DNA from: Leptidea sinapis
Taxonomy: Eukaryota; Arthropoda; Insecta; Lepidoptera; Pieridae
Direction: 5' to 3'
DNA length: 64,000 nucleotides
Assembly (NCBI RefSeq): GCF_905404315.1
Contig: NC_066312.1
Coordinates: forward strand, 1,537,001 to 1,601,000
Both the position numbers and the translations under genes were made by a program. Below, in pieces: positions 34,101 to 41,189 of this stretch; within the stretch, counting starts at the first letter, position 1; each line of letters opens with the position of its first letter. The notes beneath the pieces are model-generated. The model had not been told where the DNA came from. It made no database searches and was given only the letters and a program-made list of their open reading frames with translations.

Positions 34101-36498
34101 TAGATTGCATTTCCATATTTAATATTTCCATACAAATGGATGTCCTCGCATTAAACTTATGTCTTGTTACTTCAGTGCAATTACGTTTTACTTAGTAATT
34201 CTGTTTCTTTGTGACAAAATTGCTTTGAAGTCTATTACGTGTTGAGTTTTATAACTACAGAGTACCAGTTAATATTAACAGGTAATGAGAATCTATAAAT
34301 TTAATAGATTTGTCTGTAACATAAATTATTATTTCCAGAAACAATTAGTACAGCTAATACGTTGGTAAAAATAGTTTAGATAATTTTGATCTGTTTGTCG
34401 GTTTATCTATATGTTTGTGGAAGCTTAACTCAAAAAACAGCTAAACTGGTTGATAATTAATGGGGTTTTCAGTGATAAATTCATTCAGGTGCCTAAGTGT
34501 AACATTTCGTTTGTTCGAGGTGAAACGAGACGTGAGTCAGCTCTCACCTCTCAACTTAAAGTAAGTTAATTTATGTAATACTGTGAAGGTTAGACGGATG
34601 AAGTCGCGGGTGCTCGCTCGTGATTAAATAAATAAAATAAATTCCGAAGGAATAACATAACATTATTTAGAATTAGTGCAAATACTGTGAAGTGCCTATT
34701 TAGTTTAGTAGTTATAATAAAAAAGTTAGCCAACACGCTTGGTGACAAGTAAATATTCTAATTTCTTATTAAAATAAACAAAATATCATAGTTAAAAAAA
34801 CGCTAAAAGTAGAAAATTATTCTCATAACAAAATTTTCAATTCAACAATAAAGCACCTTTTTTACTTTAAAAAGCGTGCGACATTGTCAGAACGACTTTA
34901 AGTTTATCAATATCTGTCAATAAAATAAAACAAATGATTTAATATCATTTGTTTTATTTTAGGCACCCCACGCTATTAAAAAAACATTTTTATTACTTTT
35001 TTTATACATACTTGATAAGTGTGCAAAGTTCTTGGAGTGAATAATGTGTCAATATATTTTGGAGCTTTTTACTCAATGTTTTAAAATAAAAAATTATACT
35101 CAACTATTATGTAAACATGTAAAAGGATAAGACATATATTATTAATAATTGTATGAGAAAAACAACCACTATGTCCAGTAGCTCATAGAGAGAATAAGTG
35201 CATAGTGTGCACTGGCACACATACAAGGGAGAGTTTAAGGCTGTAGAGCCAATATGATGGCATGAAAGACTGTGACGGCAAGTAAGACCGTGACGGCAAG
35301 CAAGACCGCGTTAACAAGTAGGACCGTAACGGCAAGTAAGATCAGGATGGCAAGTAAGACCGTGACAGAAAGTAAGACCGTGACGGCAAACAAGAGACAA
35401 AAGAGAGAGCGAGGGACAAACGATAGAGAGGTAATATCGAAGTAAGGTTTGGTAATTGGTTTAATTTCAGTAAAAAAAAGACGGGTTACACTTCGGAAGT
35501 GCCGGCGAAGTGAAAACTTGAACATTAACCTTATGCATTTTTGAATATTTTGGAATGGTAAGGGAATAATTTCGCACGAATTGCTTTATTTATCGGTATA
35601 AAAGTACTAGCATTTATGTGGTTAAATACGATACTTATTTATTGCGCTATCTAAAATAACATAATAAATATAACATAATATAATGATATAAAAAATTTAA
35701 CACTTCAGAACTTTTACAATTATTTTACATTAAAAAGTTTATCTCTCAGAAAAATCAACTTTCATCCACAATTTCAACGACTGTCTTACGAATTTTTGAT
35801 CAGGCCACTGTCCCTGTCCTGACGCGAGTTTAAAATTTTATACCCCTCCCAAGAAAAGCGCTCAACGCCGCTAAGGAAGTTATCACTTACAAAATATTTA
35901 AATTATCGAGTGCAAATAGATTTAAATGTATATTGAAAAAATATTAATATATTTTTTTAAATTGACATTTTAAATTAACTCCTTTTTATTATTAAAGTAT
36001 AGAATTTTTCATTAATATTTCCTTACCACGTTATCACGATAAATTAGGAATGCTTTTTAAATTGAGTTTTTTCAATAGTATTGTACCTTACAGAGTCAAA
36101 TGCTCAAAAAAGTTTTTTTTAAATCAGAACCAGTTTTACGTAATAAAATATGTTATTTTTGGTCTTCTGCTGAACTTTAATAATTAACTAGTTATAAAAA
36201 TCGCCTGAGCGCACGCAGATTTCGCACAACAAGAGCTCACAAAGGCGTGGCATAAATAATATAATATGCATATATATTTATATATATATATATATAAAAT
36301 AAATAAAATTAATAAGTTAATATGGACTTACTTGAGATATTCGATGTCTCGCTTCATGCGTGTGATTTCGGCTGAATGCGTTGTTTTCAGTATTTCAATC
36401 TGCTTGGCCATGTGGTGAAGGTCGCGACTCACGTGAATGTCCATCGCGTAAACACATCTTATAAATAAAAAAAACGCACATAGAATCGTACACTTCAT
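6629..36498 (-). CDS. sca: Scabrous-like secreted fibrinogen-domain protein, whole gene (6 coding exons, predicted 622 aa)
   Basis: Six coding exons on the - strand: 36498-36332, 23493-23328, 20155-19988, 9486-9043, 8357-8157 and 7351-6629. Exon 1 ends in phase 2 and exon 2 supplies one base; all later junctions are phase 0. Each has a GT donor and AG acceptor, and the joined frame has no stop for 622 residues. The product has a signal peptide (about 1-18), a heptad-rich coiled-coil region (about 25-420) and a fibrinogen C-terminal domain (about 424-622). This is the layout of Drosophila Scabrous, a secreted Notch-pathway modulator acting in spacing of sensory organs and eye R8 cells; the fly protein is somewhat longer. 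The identification rests on architecture and the character of the fibrinogen domain, not on an alignment. Alternative: another insect fibrinogen-related protein or an angiopoietin-like lectin. Introns of 12.8 kb and 10.5 kb are large for the window and hold most of its repeats. Confidence 0.68.
7441..7645 (+). repeat. Dispersed repeat family A, copy 2 (3'-truncated)
   Basis: Matches the family from TTTTTATGA through CCCTTCAGACCGAAAGA. It lies in intron 5 of the sca-like gene, 90 bases upstream of the exon 6 acceptor and in the opposite orientation to the gene. Confidence 0.75.
8157..8357 (-). CDS. sca: sca-like exon 5: coiled-coil segment
   Basis: 67 codons from a TTTTAG acceptor to donor GTACTG, phase 0 both ends. 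Encodes a helical, heptad-like segment (YLKENQENVKQTMKAIAVTV, VDHSTMDKLNESVVELKATS). It has a sequon NES and no cysteine. This continues the stalk that leads to the globular domain in the next exon. Confidence 0.7.
8700..8840. repeat. Repeat family D, copy 1
   Basis: ATTGTTTGAAGACAAATATT, GAATTAACACT and ATGGATTTCCACAAA are shared in order with 31,495-31,650. Class unknown. Confidence 0.5.
9043..9486 (-). CDS. sca: sca-like exon 4: long coiled-coil segment
   Basis: 148 codons from a GTTTCAG acceptor to donor GTATTT, phase 0 both ends. The sequence is nearly all heptad repeat: RIHRLEELNLHLIATKVENF, VSRKMSDFDKVHASLLELRE, VENIENKVDKTIPEFRKEI. There is also a more basic Q-rich stretch (MLQKQLYRLSRTQEQI) and no proline until PEF near the end. 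The likely role is parallel oligomerisation of the secreted protein. Confidence 0.72.
10290..10400 (-). mobile_element. Family J1 LINE 3' end fragment
   Basis: Poly-T, then ACAAACGAGCGTAAGGGTTG, CCCACATTCTCTTGC and ACCAGAGCAATCACAGGAGC: a - strand copy of the LINE 3' terminus, 5'-truncated. Confidence 0.7.
10698..10964. mobile_element. Possible MITE family E, copy 1
   Basis: Shares with the copy at 17.0 kb the left end TATTAAAGTGAAA, the GC-rich core TTTTTCGTCTGTGTGTTGCA and GTGACGGTCGGGCGGCGC, and the right end AAGTTTCACTT...CATAAAACCACACAAT. The ends are imperfect inverted repeats (AAAGTGAAA / GTTTCACTT). Confidence 0.5.
12020..12295 (+). mobile_element. Degenerate family J1 LINE 3' end (ORF2 C-terminus)
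   Basis: CGCATGACACGCC, TCATTTGTATGTGTGGC and ACGGTTTTAAGGAATTTTCT follow the same order as the intact copies (CGACACGCCACAAG, CATCTGGATGTGTGGC, GGTTTTCAAGGAGCTTTCT). The open frame on the opposite strand here is therefore not a gene. Confidence 0.55.
13585..13781 (+). repeat. Dispersed repeat family A, copy 3
   Basis: Head, middle and part of the tail are present (ACGTTCAGCTAATAGTAATT, GCGCTCGTCAACTTGAGACA, ATTACTGCTTCACGGCAGAA), with small internal deletions. Confidence 0.75.
14036..14300 (-). CDS. Unassigned GC-rich ORF inside sca-like intron 3
   Basis: The - strand frame from about 14300 to TGA/TAG near 14036 reads as ordinary protein with no low-complexity bias: INAQTLGNRKRNAEILLNW, VQWMQQDKATKRADGTLL and TTAEYRELAQPAFTSTLPNI, ending CKLDSDE. 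Upstream (14300-14413) the frame is open but AT-rich and looks non-coding. G+C is clearly higher than in the flanking intron. I do not recognise the family. It could be an exon of a gene nested in the intron, a missed exon, or a piece of a mobile element. A convincing acceptor was not found, and it is not needed by the sca-like reading frame. Confidence 0.3.
14470..14645 (-). mobile_element. LINE family J2 3' UTR fragment
   Basis: TTCCTTTAGAATTATTTTTA, ACTAGATACTACTACCGCTT, GCGCTCTGAGAGAGAAGAAG and GCATT are shared in order with 37,260-37,440, where an RT C-terminus follows upstream in the same element. Confidence 0.65.
15082..15120. repeat. Perfect 18-bp inverted repeat, 3-base loop
   Basis: AGTTATATTGTCTAAGGG, TGG, then the exact reverse complement. 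In sca-like intron 3. Confidence 0.9.
15263..15435. other. GC-rich block of unknown nature next to family A copy 4
   Basis: About 170 bp of clearly higher G+C (GGCCGCGAGCACCATGCG, CATTCGCCCCACCACACC) bordering the most complete family A copy. Both strands are open. No motif is recognised and it may be another mobile fragment. Confidence 0.25.
15436..15735 (+). repeat. Dispersed repeat family A, copy 4 (most complete)
   Basis: About 300 bp and the longest copy. It has all segments in order: head, inverted pair around the middle, GTTGAGACATAAGATGTTAA, CGGCGCCCTTCAGACCGAA, the short palindrome around TAATGCTTACACATTA, then GTTGTGGTACCC and the GCAAAGGATCCTC end. No coding capacity and no tRNA-like promoter was seen. 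Confidence 0.8.
16470..16560 (-). mobile_element. Very diverged family J1 LINE 3' end
   Basis: ATAAGTGATCACCGCTACACA and CACTGGTATCACATAAGG match in order the LINE 3' terminus segments (TAAGTGATCACCGCC, ACCAGAGGAATCACAAGAG). Confidence 0.3.
17014..17341. mobile_element. Possible MITE family E, copy 2
   Basis: Same ends and core as copy 1, about 60 bp longer. AAAGTGAAAC at the left and GTTTCACTTT at the right form terminal inverted repeats. Confidence 0.5.
17400..17421. repeat. (TA)n microsatellite
   Basis: Uninterrupted TA dinucleotides within sca-like intron 3. Confidence 0.8.
19811..19934 (+). repeat. Dispersed repeat family A, copy 5 (3' half only)
   Basis: Begins at CTACGGTGCCCTTCAGACCG and runs to GGAGCCTCCCACTGG. 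It ends about 50 bases from the donor of sca-like exon 3. Confidence 0.8.
19988..20155 (-). CDS. sca: sca-like exon 3: coiled-coil segment
   Basis: Exactly 56 codons between TTACAG acceptor and GTAAGA donor, phase 0 on both sides. Strong heptads with I/L at a/d positions, for example IDKLDNKVVELTDECQQIKE and IAELKAQIEKLQDE. It holds one cysteine that could form an inter-chain disulphide. A tRNA-derived SINE lies about 40 bases upstream of the acceptor and a family A repeat about 50 bases past the donor, so the exon is closely hemmed by mobile DNA. Confidence 0.7.
20190..20439 (-). mobile_element. tRNA-derived SINE
   Basis: Read on the - strand it starts GACGACC, has TTAGTGACCCTGACTACC, then the pol III B box in CCCGGGTTCGAATCCCGG, followed by a non-tRNA body (GTTTCCGAGTCATGG, ATGTATGTTTAAGTAAGTAT, CTATGCCTAGTTTGGGA) and a TGTGTCAATATAC tail. 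The A box is diverged. It is not a working tRNA gene because the acceptor stem is not formed. It lies about 40 bases upstream of sca-like exon 3. Confidence 0.75.
22091..22125. repeat. (TA)n microsatellite
   Basis: About 17 TA units in sca-like intron 2. Confidence 0.85.
22490..22630 (+). mobile_element. LINE family J3 3' end fragment
   Basis: TTTTGACTTTCAATAAGTGATGTCAC ends with TTGAATTTGAATATGAATCG; same order as the element ending near 3,990. Confidence 0.5.
23328..23493 (-). CDS. sca: sca-like exon 2: coiled-coil segment
   Basis: The exon is 166 nt. Two tandem AG acceptors lie four bases apart (ATTGCAG and GCAG). Only the outer one, giving 23493, restores the frame left by exon 1 (AA + G = Lys). 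The exon encodes charged helical sequence (KSERATLHWVKNSIKDLRI, MREMNHSVNNSALL) with N-glycosylation sequons NHS and NNS. It ends at donor GTAAGT in phase 0. Confidence 0.62.
24145..24200 (-). mobile_element. Diverged family J1 LINE 3' end
   Basis: TTTTTATGGAATAAAGGAGA followed by CCACCTG and CTGATGAT resembles the - strand 3' terminus TTTTTATGGAATAGGAGGAC ... CACCTGGTG. Confidence 0.3.
24383..24605 (+). mobile_element. Family J1 LINE 3' end, diverged
   Basis: ATTCCTGCCTCCGAATTCA, GAAACGCCACAAACTTG, then CAACGTTCCTGTGATTCTCC, GAATGTGGGCAACGGTGATC, GACCCGTACGCTC and CCTCTCCCATAAAAAAGA follow the J1 3' end in order, with an internal deletion. Confidence 0.6.
24890..25054 (+). pseudogene. Degenerate jockey-type RT C-terminus
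   Basis: Translation reads FQSYNTRNKELFVTNCSSPK, then VNSFNSKCLLHFYKRV. This is the usual C-terminal pattern of jockey-type ORF2 (YNTRNK...L......L..V.NSF...C..FYNK), also seen in the - strand copy at 37.5-37.7 kb. The frame ends early and the N-terminal RT is absent. Confidence 0.5.
27236..27619 (+). mobile_element. LINE 3' end (separate family) with (AAAT)n tail
   Basis: A short open stretch (SRPQIKSNLGLNSPIIRAGE, then VRKHPNVYYIQ and a stop) resembles the C-terminus of a LINE ORF2. It is followed by about 220 bases of 3' UTR-like sequence ending TGCCTAATAAAAATAAATAA, a typical LINE tail. Confidence 0.45.
28455..28525 (+). repeat. Possible tRNA-like SINE head
   Basis: GAGGTTTGAACCCTACG contains a B-box-like GGTTTGAACCC preceded by GAGCTTGGGGTCC. 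No A box or second copy was found, so this is weak. Confidence 0.25.
29136..29180. repeat. Possible MITE family E end fragment
   Basis: TTTTTTAAAGTGAATCTTTT followed by ATTACATCGCCTCAA matches the left end of the copies at 10.7 and 17.0 kb. No core or right end is seen. Confidence 0.35.
31495..31650. repeat. Repeat family D, copy 2
   Basis: TTATTTAAAGACTAATATTG, GGAATTAACACTAAAGAAAA and ATGGATTTCCGCAAAG match copy 1 in order. Class unknown. Confidence 0.5.
32661..32688. repeat. Near-perfect 28-bp palindrome
   Basis: GCCATAATCTATC TA GATAGACTATGGC, with one mismatch. In sca-like intron 1. Confidence 0.8.
33385..33692 (+). repeat. Diverged family C repeat
   Basis: Starts ACTAGTTGACCCATCAAACG with TTGTATTGCC and ends with CGGTCCAGCCGTTCTCGAG and TATATATATATAAGAT, the same plan as the family C copies at 38.1, 38.4 and 40.9 kb, with a different middle. 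Confidence 0.5.
34921..34961. repeat. Perfect 18-bp inverted repeat
   Basis: TAAAATAAAACAAATGAT and its exact reverse complement are separated by 5 bases. Intronic; no flanking duplication was recognised. Confidence 0.85.
35266..35395. repeat. 18-bp minisatellite, about 7-8 units
   Basis: Units of the form AAGTAAGACCGTGACGGC repeated with point changes (ACCGCGTTAAC, ATCAGGATGGC). Because the unit is a multiple of three, the - strand is an open frame of VTVLLA-type hydrophobic repeats. I do not regard that as a gene. Confidence 0.8.
36262..36296. repeat. (TA)n-rich microsatellite
   Basis: TATATATTTATATATATATA run about 35 bases from the donor of sca-like exon 1. Confidence 0.8.
36332..36498 (-). 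CDS. sca: sca-like exon 1: signal peptide and start of coiled coil
   Basis: Start ATG at 36498-36496 has an insect-type AAA context just before it. An in-frame upstream ATG (36615) exists, but the chosen Met is followed directly by a secretion signal: Lys, then the hydrophobic core ILCAFFLFIRCVYA with likely cleavage after Ala. The mature part begins MDIHVSRDLHHMAKQ and runs into heptads (IEILKTTHSAEITRMKRDI). The exon ends in LKQ across the splice, at donor GTAAGT, 55 codons plus two bases. Confidence 0.68.
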
Positions 36499-36550
36499 TT
36501 TCGCGCTCAAGAAGACGTGACTCGCGGGGAAGTGGTCGTGCGCTAGTCTC

Positions 36551-36556
36551 GACTGA
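36551..36556 (-). promoter_or_regulatory. Possible initiator (TCAGTC) of the sca-like gene
   Basis: On the - strand a TCAGTC motif matches the arthropod initiator and lies 53-58 bases upstream of the start codon. It sits in a short GC-rich block (about 36,490-36,720) that stands out from AT-rich surroundings. A GATAAAAG sequence at 36593-36600 is a little too far upstream to be a standard TATA box for it. No transcript start was seen. Confidence 0.3.
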
Positions 36557-36699
36557 TAGAGCCCGAATGTGCGCGCGGAGGCTTCGCTCGAGCTTTTATC
36601 AACGTCTGGATGCAACGTAGTGAAGACTTGCAGTAGCGCTGCCCGAGTGTATTCTGCGAGGCGCAGATGCGATCAACAGTTGTTCAAGCCCCGAGCTTT

Positions 36700-37240
36700 T
36701 ACAAAGCATTCTAGGCCTTAGTGACAAGCTTTCGCACCTGACTTAAGATTCTCGGCAGAGATTAAATCAGGCTTTTTTGTAACATGTGTCCCTTGAATAT
36801 ATAATTACTACATACATACATAACGTCACGTTGAGTTATAATACATATTGTGTACAATGTTATTTTCATTAGTGGCAAATACAAAAAGCGCTTAGTACCT
36901 AACGCATAAATGGAAATATTTTGACATATGCTTAACCTTTATTTTTACTACATTTGACAATAAGGAAGCATTAATAATATATTTGTTTATAATAATTGAA
37001 TTTGGTTTGAATGGCTTGGAAGCACTAGACCAAATTTGAATTTCTTTCAATTGAAATCTATTTTCATAGGCAATAAGTTTTAATTATTGGTTTTAATTAT
37101 TACTTTAGATGATAATTCAACGTTTGTTGGGTCAGCTAGTATAATTATAGATGTGTATAAATAGCTCTGGTTGCTCAGCCTGATCTCAGTCGGTGCTAGC
37201 CGACTTTGATCGAATAAAATAAAAAGCACAAGGCTCCTAA
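36700..37240. other. Upstream flank of the sca-like gene
   Basis: AT-rich flank. A CACCTG E-box lies at 36735-36740. A short - strand end of family C (GTTGGGTCAGCTAGTATA) sits near 37,125. No exon is seen. Confidence 0.35.
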
Positions 37241-37244
37241 AGAT

Positions 37245-37740
37245 GGTCTCACTTCATTGAAACAAGAAAGGCATAAAAGGCATTTATTTTCTCAAAATTT
37301 ATTCCTTTAGAAATCTCTTTGATGTCATTTCAAAAATACTAGATACTTCTATCGCTTCGGAAACAAATAGCGCTCTGAGAGAGAAGAAGTGGCGCAAGAA
37401 AGTCTTCCAGCATTCTTTTTGTGCGCTCTTTTCAGTAAAAATATACAATATTGTACAGTCATTTCTATCGCTATAAAATAATCACAATCTAGTCCCAGGC
37501 TGTCCGATCATTAAGATATTCAGCAGTGGAGTAATAGGATTTACGACATAGCCATTTTTTAATAAAACATTTAAATTTATTTATAGATAATGCCTGAACA
37601 ATTGCCGGGACTTTATTATAGAAGTGTATACATTTACCCTTAAAGCTATTATGTATCTTATGAAGCCTACTAGAAGTAGTTACAAGCAATCCCTTATTTC
37701 TAGTGTTGTTATAATGAAGATCTCTATTCAGAGCAAACTG
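37245..37740 (-). mobile_element. LINE family J2 3' end: RT C-terminus plus 3' UTR
   Basis: The - strand frame 37689-37489 encodes LVTTSSRLHKIHNSFKGKCI, HFYNKVPAIVQAL, CRKSYYSTAEYLND and TAWD, the well-conserved tail of jockey-type ORF2. The 3' UTR (37,260-37,440) matches 14,470-14,645. The element is 5'-truncated near 37,740. Confidence 0.75.
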
Positions 37741-38071
37741 GTGACGTTTGTGTGAACTTGTATTAAATTTTCATAAATGTACTGACGATGAACAGTTACA
37801 ATATTTATTTCTTTAAATTTCCTTTGAGAGATTGTCTTTGATACGCCTGCTGACATGTATCTTTAAATATTTTCAGACCACCCGCGAAAGTCTTTCCTTT
37901 GTTAGATTAATTACACTAATAAAAGGAAGGCGGAAACTTAAGTTCATATTACCAAAGTGTGTTGTGAGACGTATTCGCATCTCATTAGTCATTCCTGCAT
38001 TAACATCAAATTAGCAAGAATTCAATGTGTGACACTTCATGTAACATGTGCAACATATTTATTATATTGTT

Positions 38072-38381
38072 ATACTAGCTGATCCAGCAAACTTTGTATT
38101 GTCGATATTAAAATCGCGATACAAAAGTAACTGTTGATCGTAGATGGGTGAAAAATTGAAGTTGTATGTATTTTTTAATGCCGACTCAAACAAATTTTAA
38201 AAAAATGTCAAAACAATTAAAATAAAAATTTGGCGTGGACCACCCTTAACATGGGATGAAAAATAGATGTTGTCCGATTCTTAGACCTACCCAATATGCA
38301 CTTAAAATTTCATGAGAATCGGTCAAGCCGTTTCCAAGGAGTTTAACTACAAACAACGCGACATGAGAATTTTATATACAT
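38072..38381 (+). repeat. Family C repeat, tandem copy 1
   Basis: Starts CTAGCTGATCCAGCAAACTT, has CGATACAAAAGTAACTG, GATCGTAGATGGGTGAAAAA, ACCACCCTTAACAT and CATGAGAATCGGTCAAGCCG, and ends GAGAATTTTATATA. No ORF. The end structure suggests the 3' part of a non-LTR element, but the class is inference. Confidence 0.7.
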
Positions 38382-38702
38382 ACTTGCTGACCCAGCAAAC
38401 GTTGTATTGCCGATATTAAAATCGCGATACAAAAGTAACTGTCGATCGTAGATGGGTGAAAATTTGAAGTTGTATGTATTTTTTAATGTTGACTCATAAT
38501 CAAACAAATTTGAAAAAAAATGTCAATAAAATTAAAAAAAAATGTCGTATAGACCACCCTTAACATTTAGGGGGATGAAAAATAGATGTTGGCCGATTCT
38601 CAGACCTACTCAATATGCTTACAAAATTTCATGAGAATCGGTCAAGCCGTTTCGGAGGAGTACGGGAACGATTGTGACACGAGAATTTTATATATAAGAT
38701 TA
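38382..38702 (+). repeat. Family C repeat, tandem copy 2
   Basis: Head-to-tail with copy 1 and same segments in order (GCTGACCCAGCAAACGTTG to GAGAATTTTATATATAAGAT). Confidence 0.75.
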
Positions 38703-38794
38703 GATTTCATTTTTGTCTTTTCACCTTGTTAGTTATTTTATTATACTTTTTAAGGCTTTTAATTTTAAGTTCATATTTCTAGTAGATATTTGTG

Positions 38795-38990
38795 TTTGTA
38801 TGTTTGTTTATATGTATGTTTGTAACCGACTCCTTTAGGCCTAATTTTGACCCACTTTAAACGGCCAGATTTCATTCAAACTTTGTAGATTTATTGAGAA
38901 CTGATGACAATACAGTAATTTGATAAGATTATTGCATTATTCAATTTGCAAACTAAGATTTTTGTCAATTTATATAATTTTTATCTATAC
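38795..38990 (+). repeat. Repeat family B, copy 1
   Basis: ATGTATGTTTGTAACCGACT, CCACTTTAAACGGCCAGATTT and AACTTTGTAGATTTATTGAG are shared with 53,690-53,880. Class unknown. Confidence 0.6.
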
Positions 38991-39690
38991 TGCGCGCAGA
39001 AATATATGTTTAAGTACTTAATAGTTTAGAAAATACGCTTTTATAGAAAATTTAACTATGAAATGAAAAATAATTAATATTAATATTAAAAATATTAAAA
39101 CTAAAAAACACGCTTTATATAAAATTCAACTAAAAAATAGAAAATTTATTTTTTATAAATTTAAATTGAAAATACTGTAAATAAATATATATTTTATTGT
39201 AAAAAGAGCATCCCATGCTTTTTAAGATATTATTTAAATAATAATTCTTCTACACCACACGCTTTTTTTATAATGCAATATTTATTTTTTTACACTATTT
39301 TCAATATAAATATATTAAAAATTATTTTTATTTCTGTATAAATAAATGCATTAATCTAACGTGTTGCATAGCCGGACAAAAGATATTATATTTCCTATTG
39401 CATGATAGATATGTAGATTAAGATTCTTTTTTTTTCTTTAATAATAATAGGTAATTGAGAATTTATATGGCGTTATAAATTAAGTTTGTCTGTCTTTCAT
39501 ATTTTTACATTTTCAGAGATTTTAGAAATTCGCCAACAAGTGGCAATATGACTGGCATTCATTCATATATCATTGCATTTCTACACATATATAATAATGA
39601 TAATTATAATGCTAATCTGGAACAAACACAAACTTGTTATGCCTACTACTCGGTGAAGTCGAATTGATAAGTCCTTTGTTTGGCAAAGCA

Positions 39691-40432
39691 TTTTTTTATG
39701 GAATAGGAGGACAAACGAGCGTACGGGTCACCTGGTGTTAAGTGATCACCGCCGCCCACATTCTCTTGCAACACCAGAGGAATCACAAGAGCGTTGCCGG
39801 TCTTTAAGGAAGGTGTACGCGGTTTTTTTGAAGGTACCCTTATCGTCCCGGAAACACCGCACAAGGAAACTCATTCCACAGCTTTTTAGTACGTGGAAGA
39901 AAGCTCCTTGAAAACCGCACTGTGGAGGACCGCCACACATCCAGATGGTGGGGATGATATCCAACGTGTTGAACCTTGTGGCGTGTCGTGCGAAGGTGGA
40001 ATTCGGCGGCAGGAATCAGGTTAAACAGCTCTTCGTAACACTCCCCGTGATAAATGCGGTAGAAGACACACAATGAAGCGACGTCTCTACGCAATGCCAA
40101 GTGATCCAGCCGTTCACAGAGCACTGGGTCCCCGACAATTCGAGCTGCTCTGCGTTGCACGCGGTCAAATGGATCGAGCTGATACTGGGGTGCGCCAGAC
40201 CAGAGATGACAGCAATACTCCATGTGTGGCCGCGTTAGAATGTGGGCCGGCTTGGAGTATTGCCGTGCTCTATCGATGACGCCCAACTTCTTCGAAGCCA
40301 ATTTAGCTTTGCCCTCCAGATGGCCACGGAATTGGAAATCGCTCGAGATTTTAAGACCCAGTATTCCGAAACTAGGGCGAGGCTTTCAGGGAAGTGTTGT
40401 CGAAGGGCGGTGATACGACAAATGGGGTTTTT
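39691..40432 (-). mobile_element. Family J1 (jockey/CR1-like) LINE, 5'-truncated copy
   Basis: Nearly alike to the 3' end of the larger copy at 45.7 kb, from TTTTTTTATGGAATAGGAGG (3' end) to about 40,432. The - strand ORF2 C-terminus (40301-39840) reads CCHLWSGAPQYQLDPFDRVQ, SLCVFYRIYHGECYEEL and VRFSRSFLPRTKKLWNE. Compared with the other copy it lacks a short in-frame segment after PAHIL and retains VQHV before GYHPHH, so neither copy derives from the other. It ends in a frameshift near 39,840. Confidence 0.85.
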
Positions 40433-40860
40433 TTATTTATATTATATTTTATATTTATATTTTAAGCATATATTATTTTACAACATGATCCCACAAAATG
40501 TTCAAAGTACATATTAAAATATGTTTCGTAGTTCAAAAAAAAAATTTTGTAAATAGTAATTAATTTAGTTTTCACACCAGAACACAGCTAGTCATGTAAT
40601 TTTACGCACACCTTGTGCCGAAAAGTGCACAGAGATATGATACACCGAAATTTATAAGATTTCGCAAAAATAAGCAATTACGAATATAATCAGGACTAAA
40701 TCTTGGGCACATTGATGTCATCACCCTAGCCATTAGCCAATCACATGATCAAACTGCGCACTATGAAAACGCAATTACAGACAGTATATAAAAGTATAGA
40801 AGAAATCACTTGATTGCTTTTGAGAAGCCTTATATAACTGTTTACGAATTATATATTCTC

Positions 40861-41185
40861 ACTAGCTGACCCAACAAACGTTGTATTGCCGATATTAAAC
40901 CGCGATACAAAAGTAACTGTTGATCGTAGATGGGTAAAAATTTGAAGTTGTATGTATTTTTTAATGCTGACTCATAATCAAATTAAATTAAATTTAGAAA
41001 AAAATGTCAAAAAAATTAAAAAGAAAATTGGCGTGGACCACCCTTAGCATTTAGGGGGATGAAAAATAGATGTTGTCCGATTCTCAGACCTACTCAATAT
41101 GCATTCGAAATTTCATGAGAATCGGTCAAGCCGTTTCGAAGGAGTTTAACTACAAACACCGCGACATGAGAATTTTATATATTAT
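40861..41185 (+). repeat. Family C repeat, copy 3
   Basis: CTAGCTGACCCAACAAACGT to GAGAATTTTATATATTATAT, clearly alike to the 38-kb pair along its whole length. Confidence 0.75.
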
Positions 41186-41189
41186 ATAT

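Larger units (their letters stand above)
23494..36331 (-). other. sca-like intron 1 (12.8 kb)
   Basis: Long first intron. It holds degenerate LINE fragments (24.15, 24.4, 24.9 and 27.25 kb), a repeat shared with intron 4 (31.5 kb), a diverged family C repeat (33.4 kb), an 18-bp hairpin (34.92 kb) and an 18-bp minisatellite (35.27 kb). Two GC-rich blocks (23.75-24.1 and 30.3-30.45 kb) are unexplained. Long first introns often hold enhancers, but nothing specific can be shown. Confidence 0.5.

Noticed and set aside
35266..35395. CRISPR-like array
   Set aside because: Units are 18 bp with no spacers, a plain minisatellite in a eukaryotic genome.
35235..35525. Hydrophobic repeat protein on the - strand (possible membrane protein)
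   Set aside because: Arises from an 18-bp minisatellite. The N-terminal part has no support.
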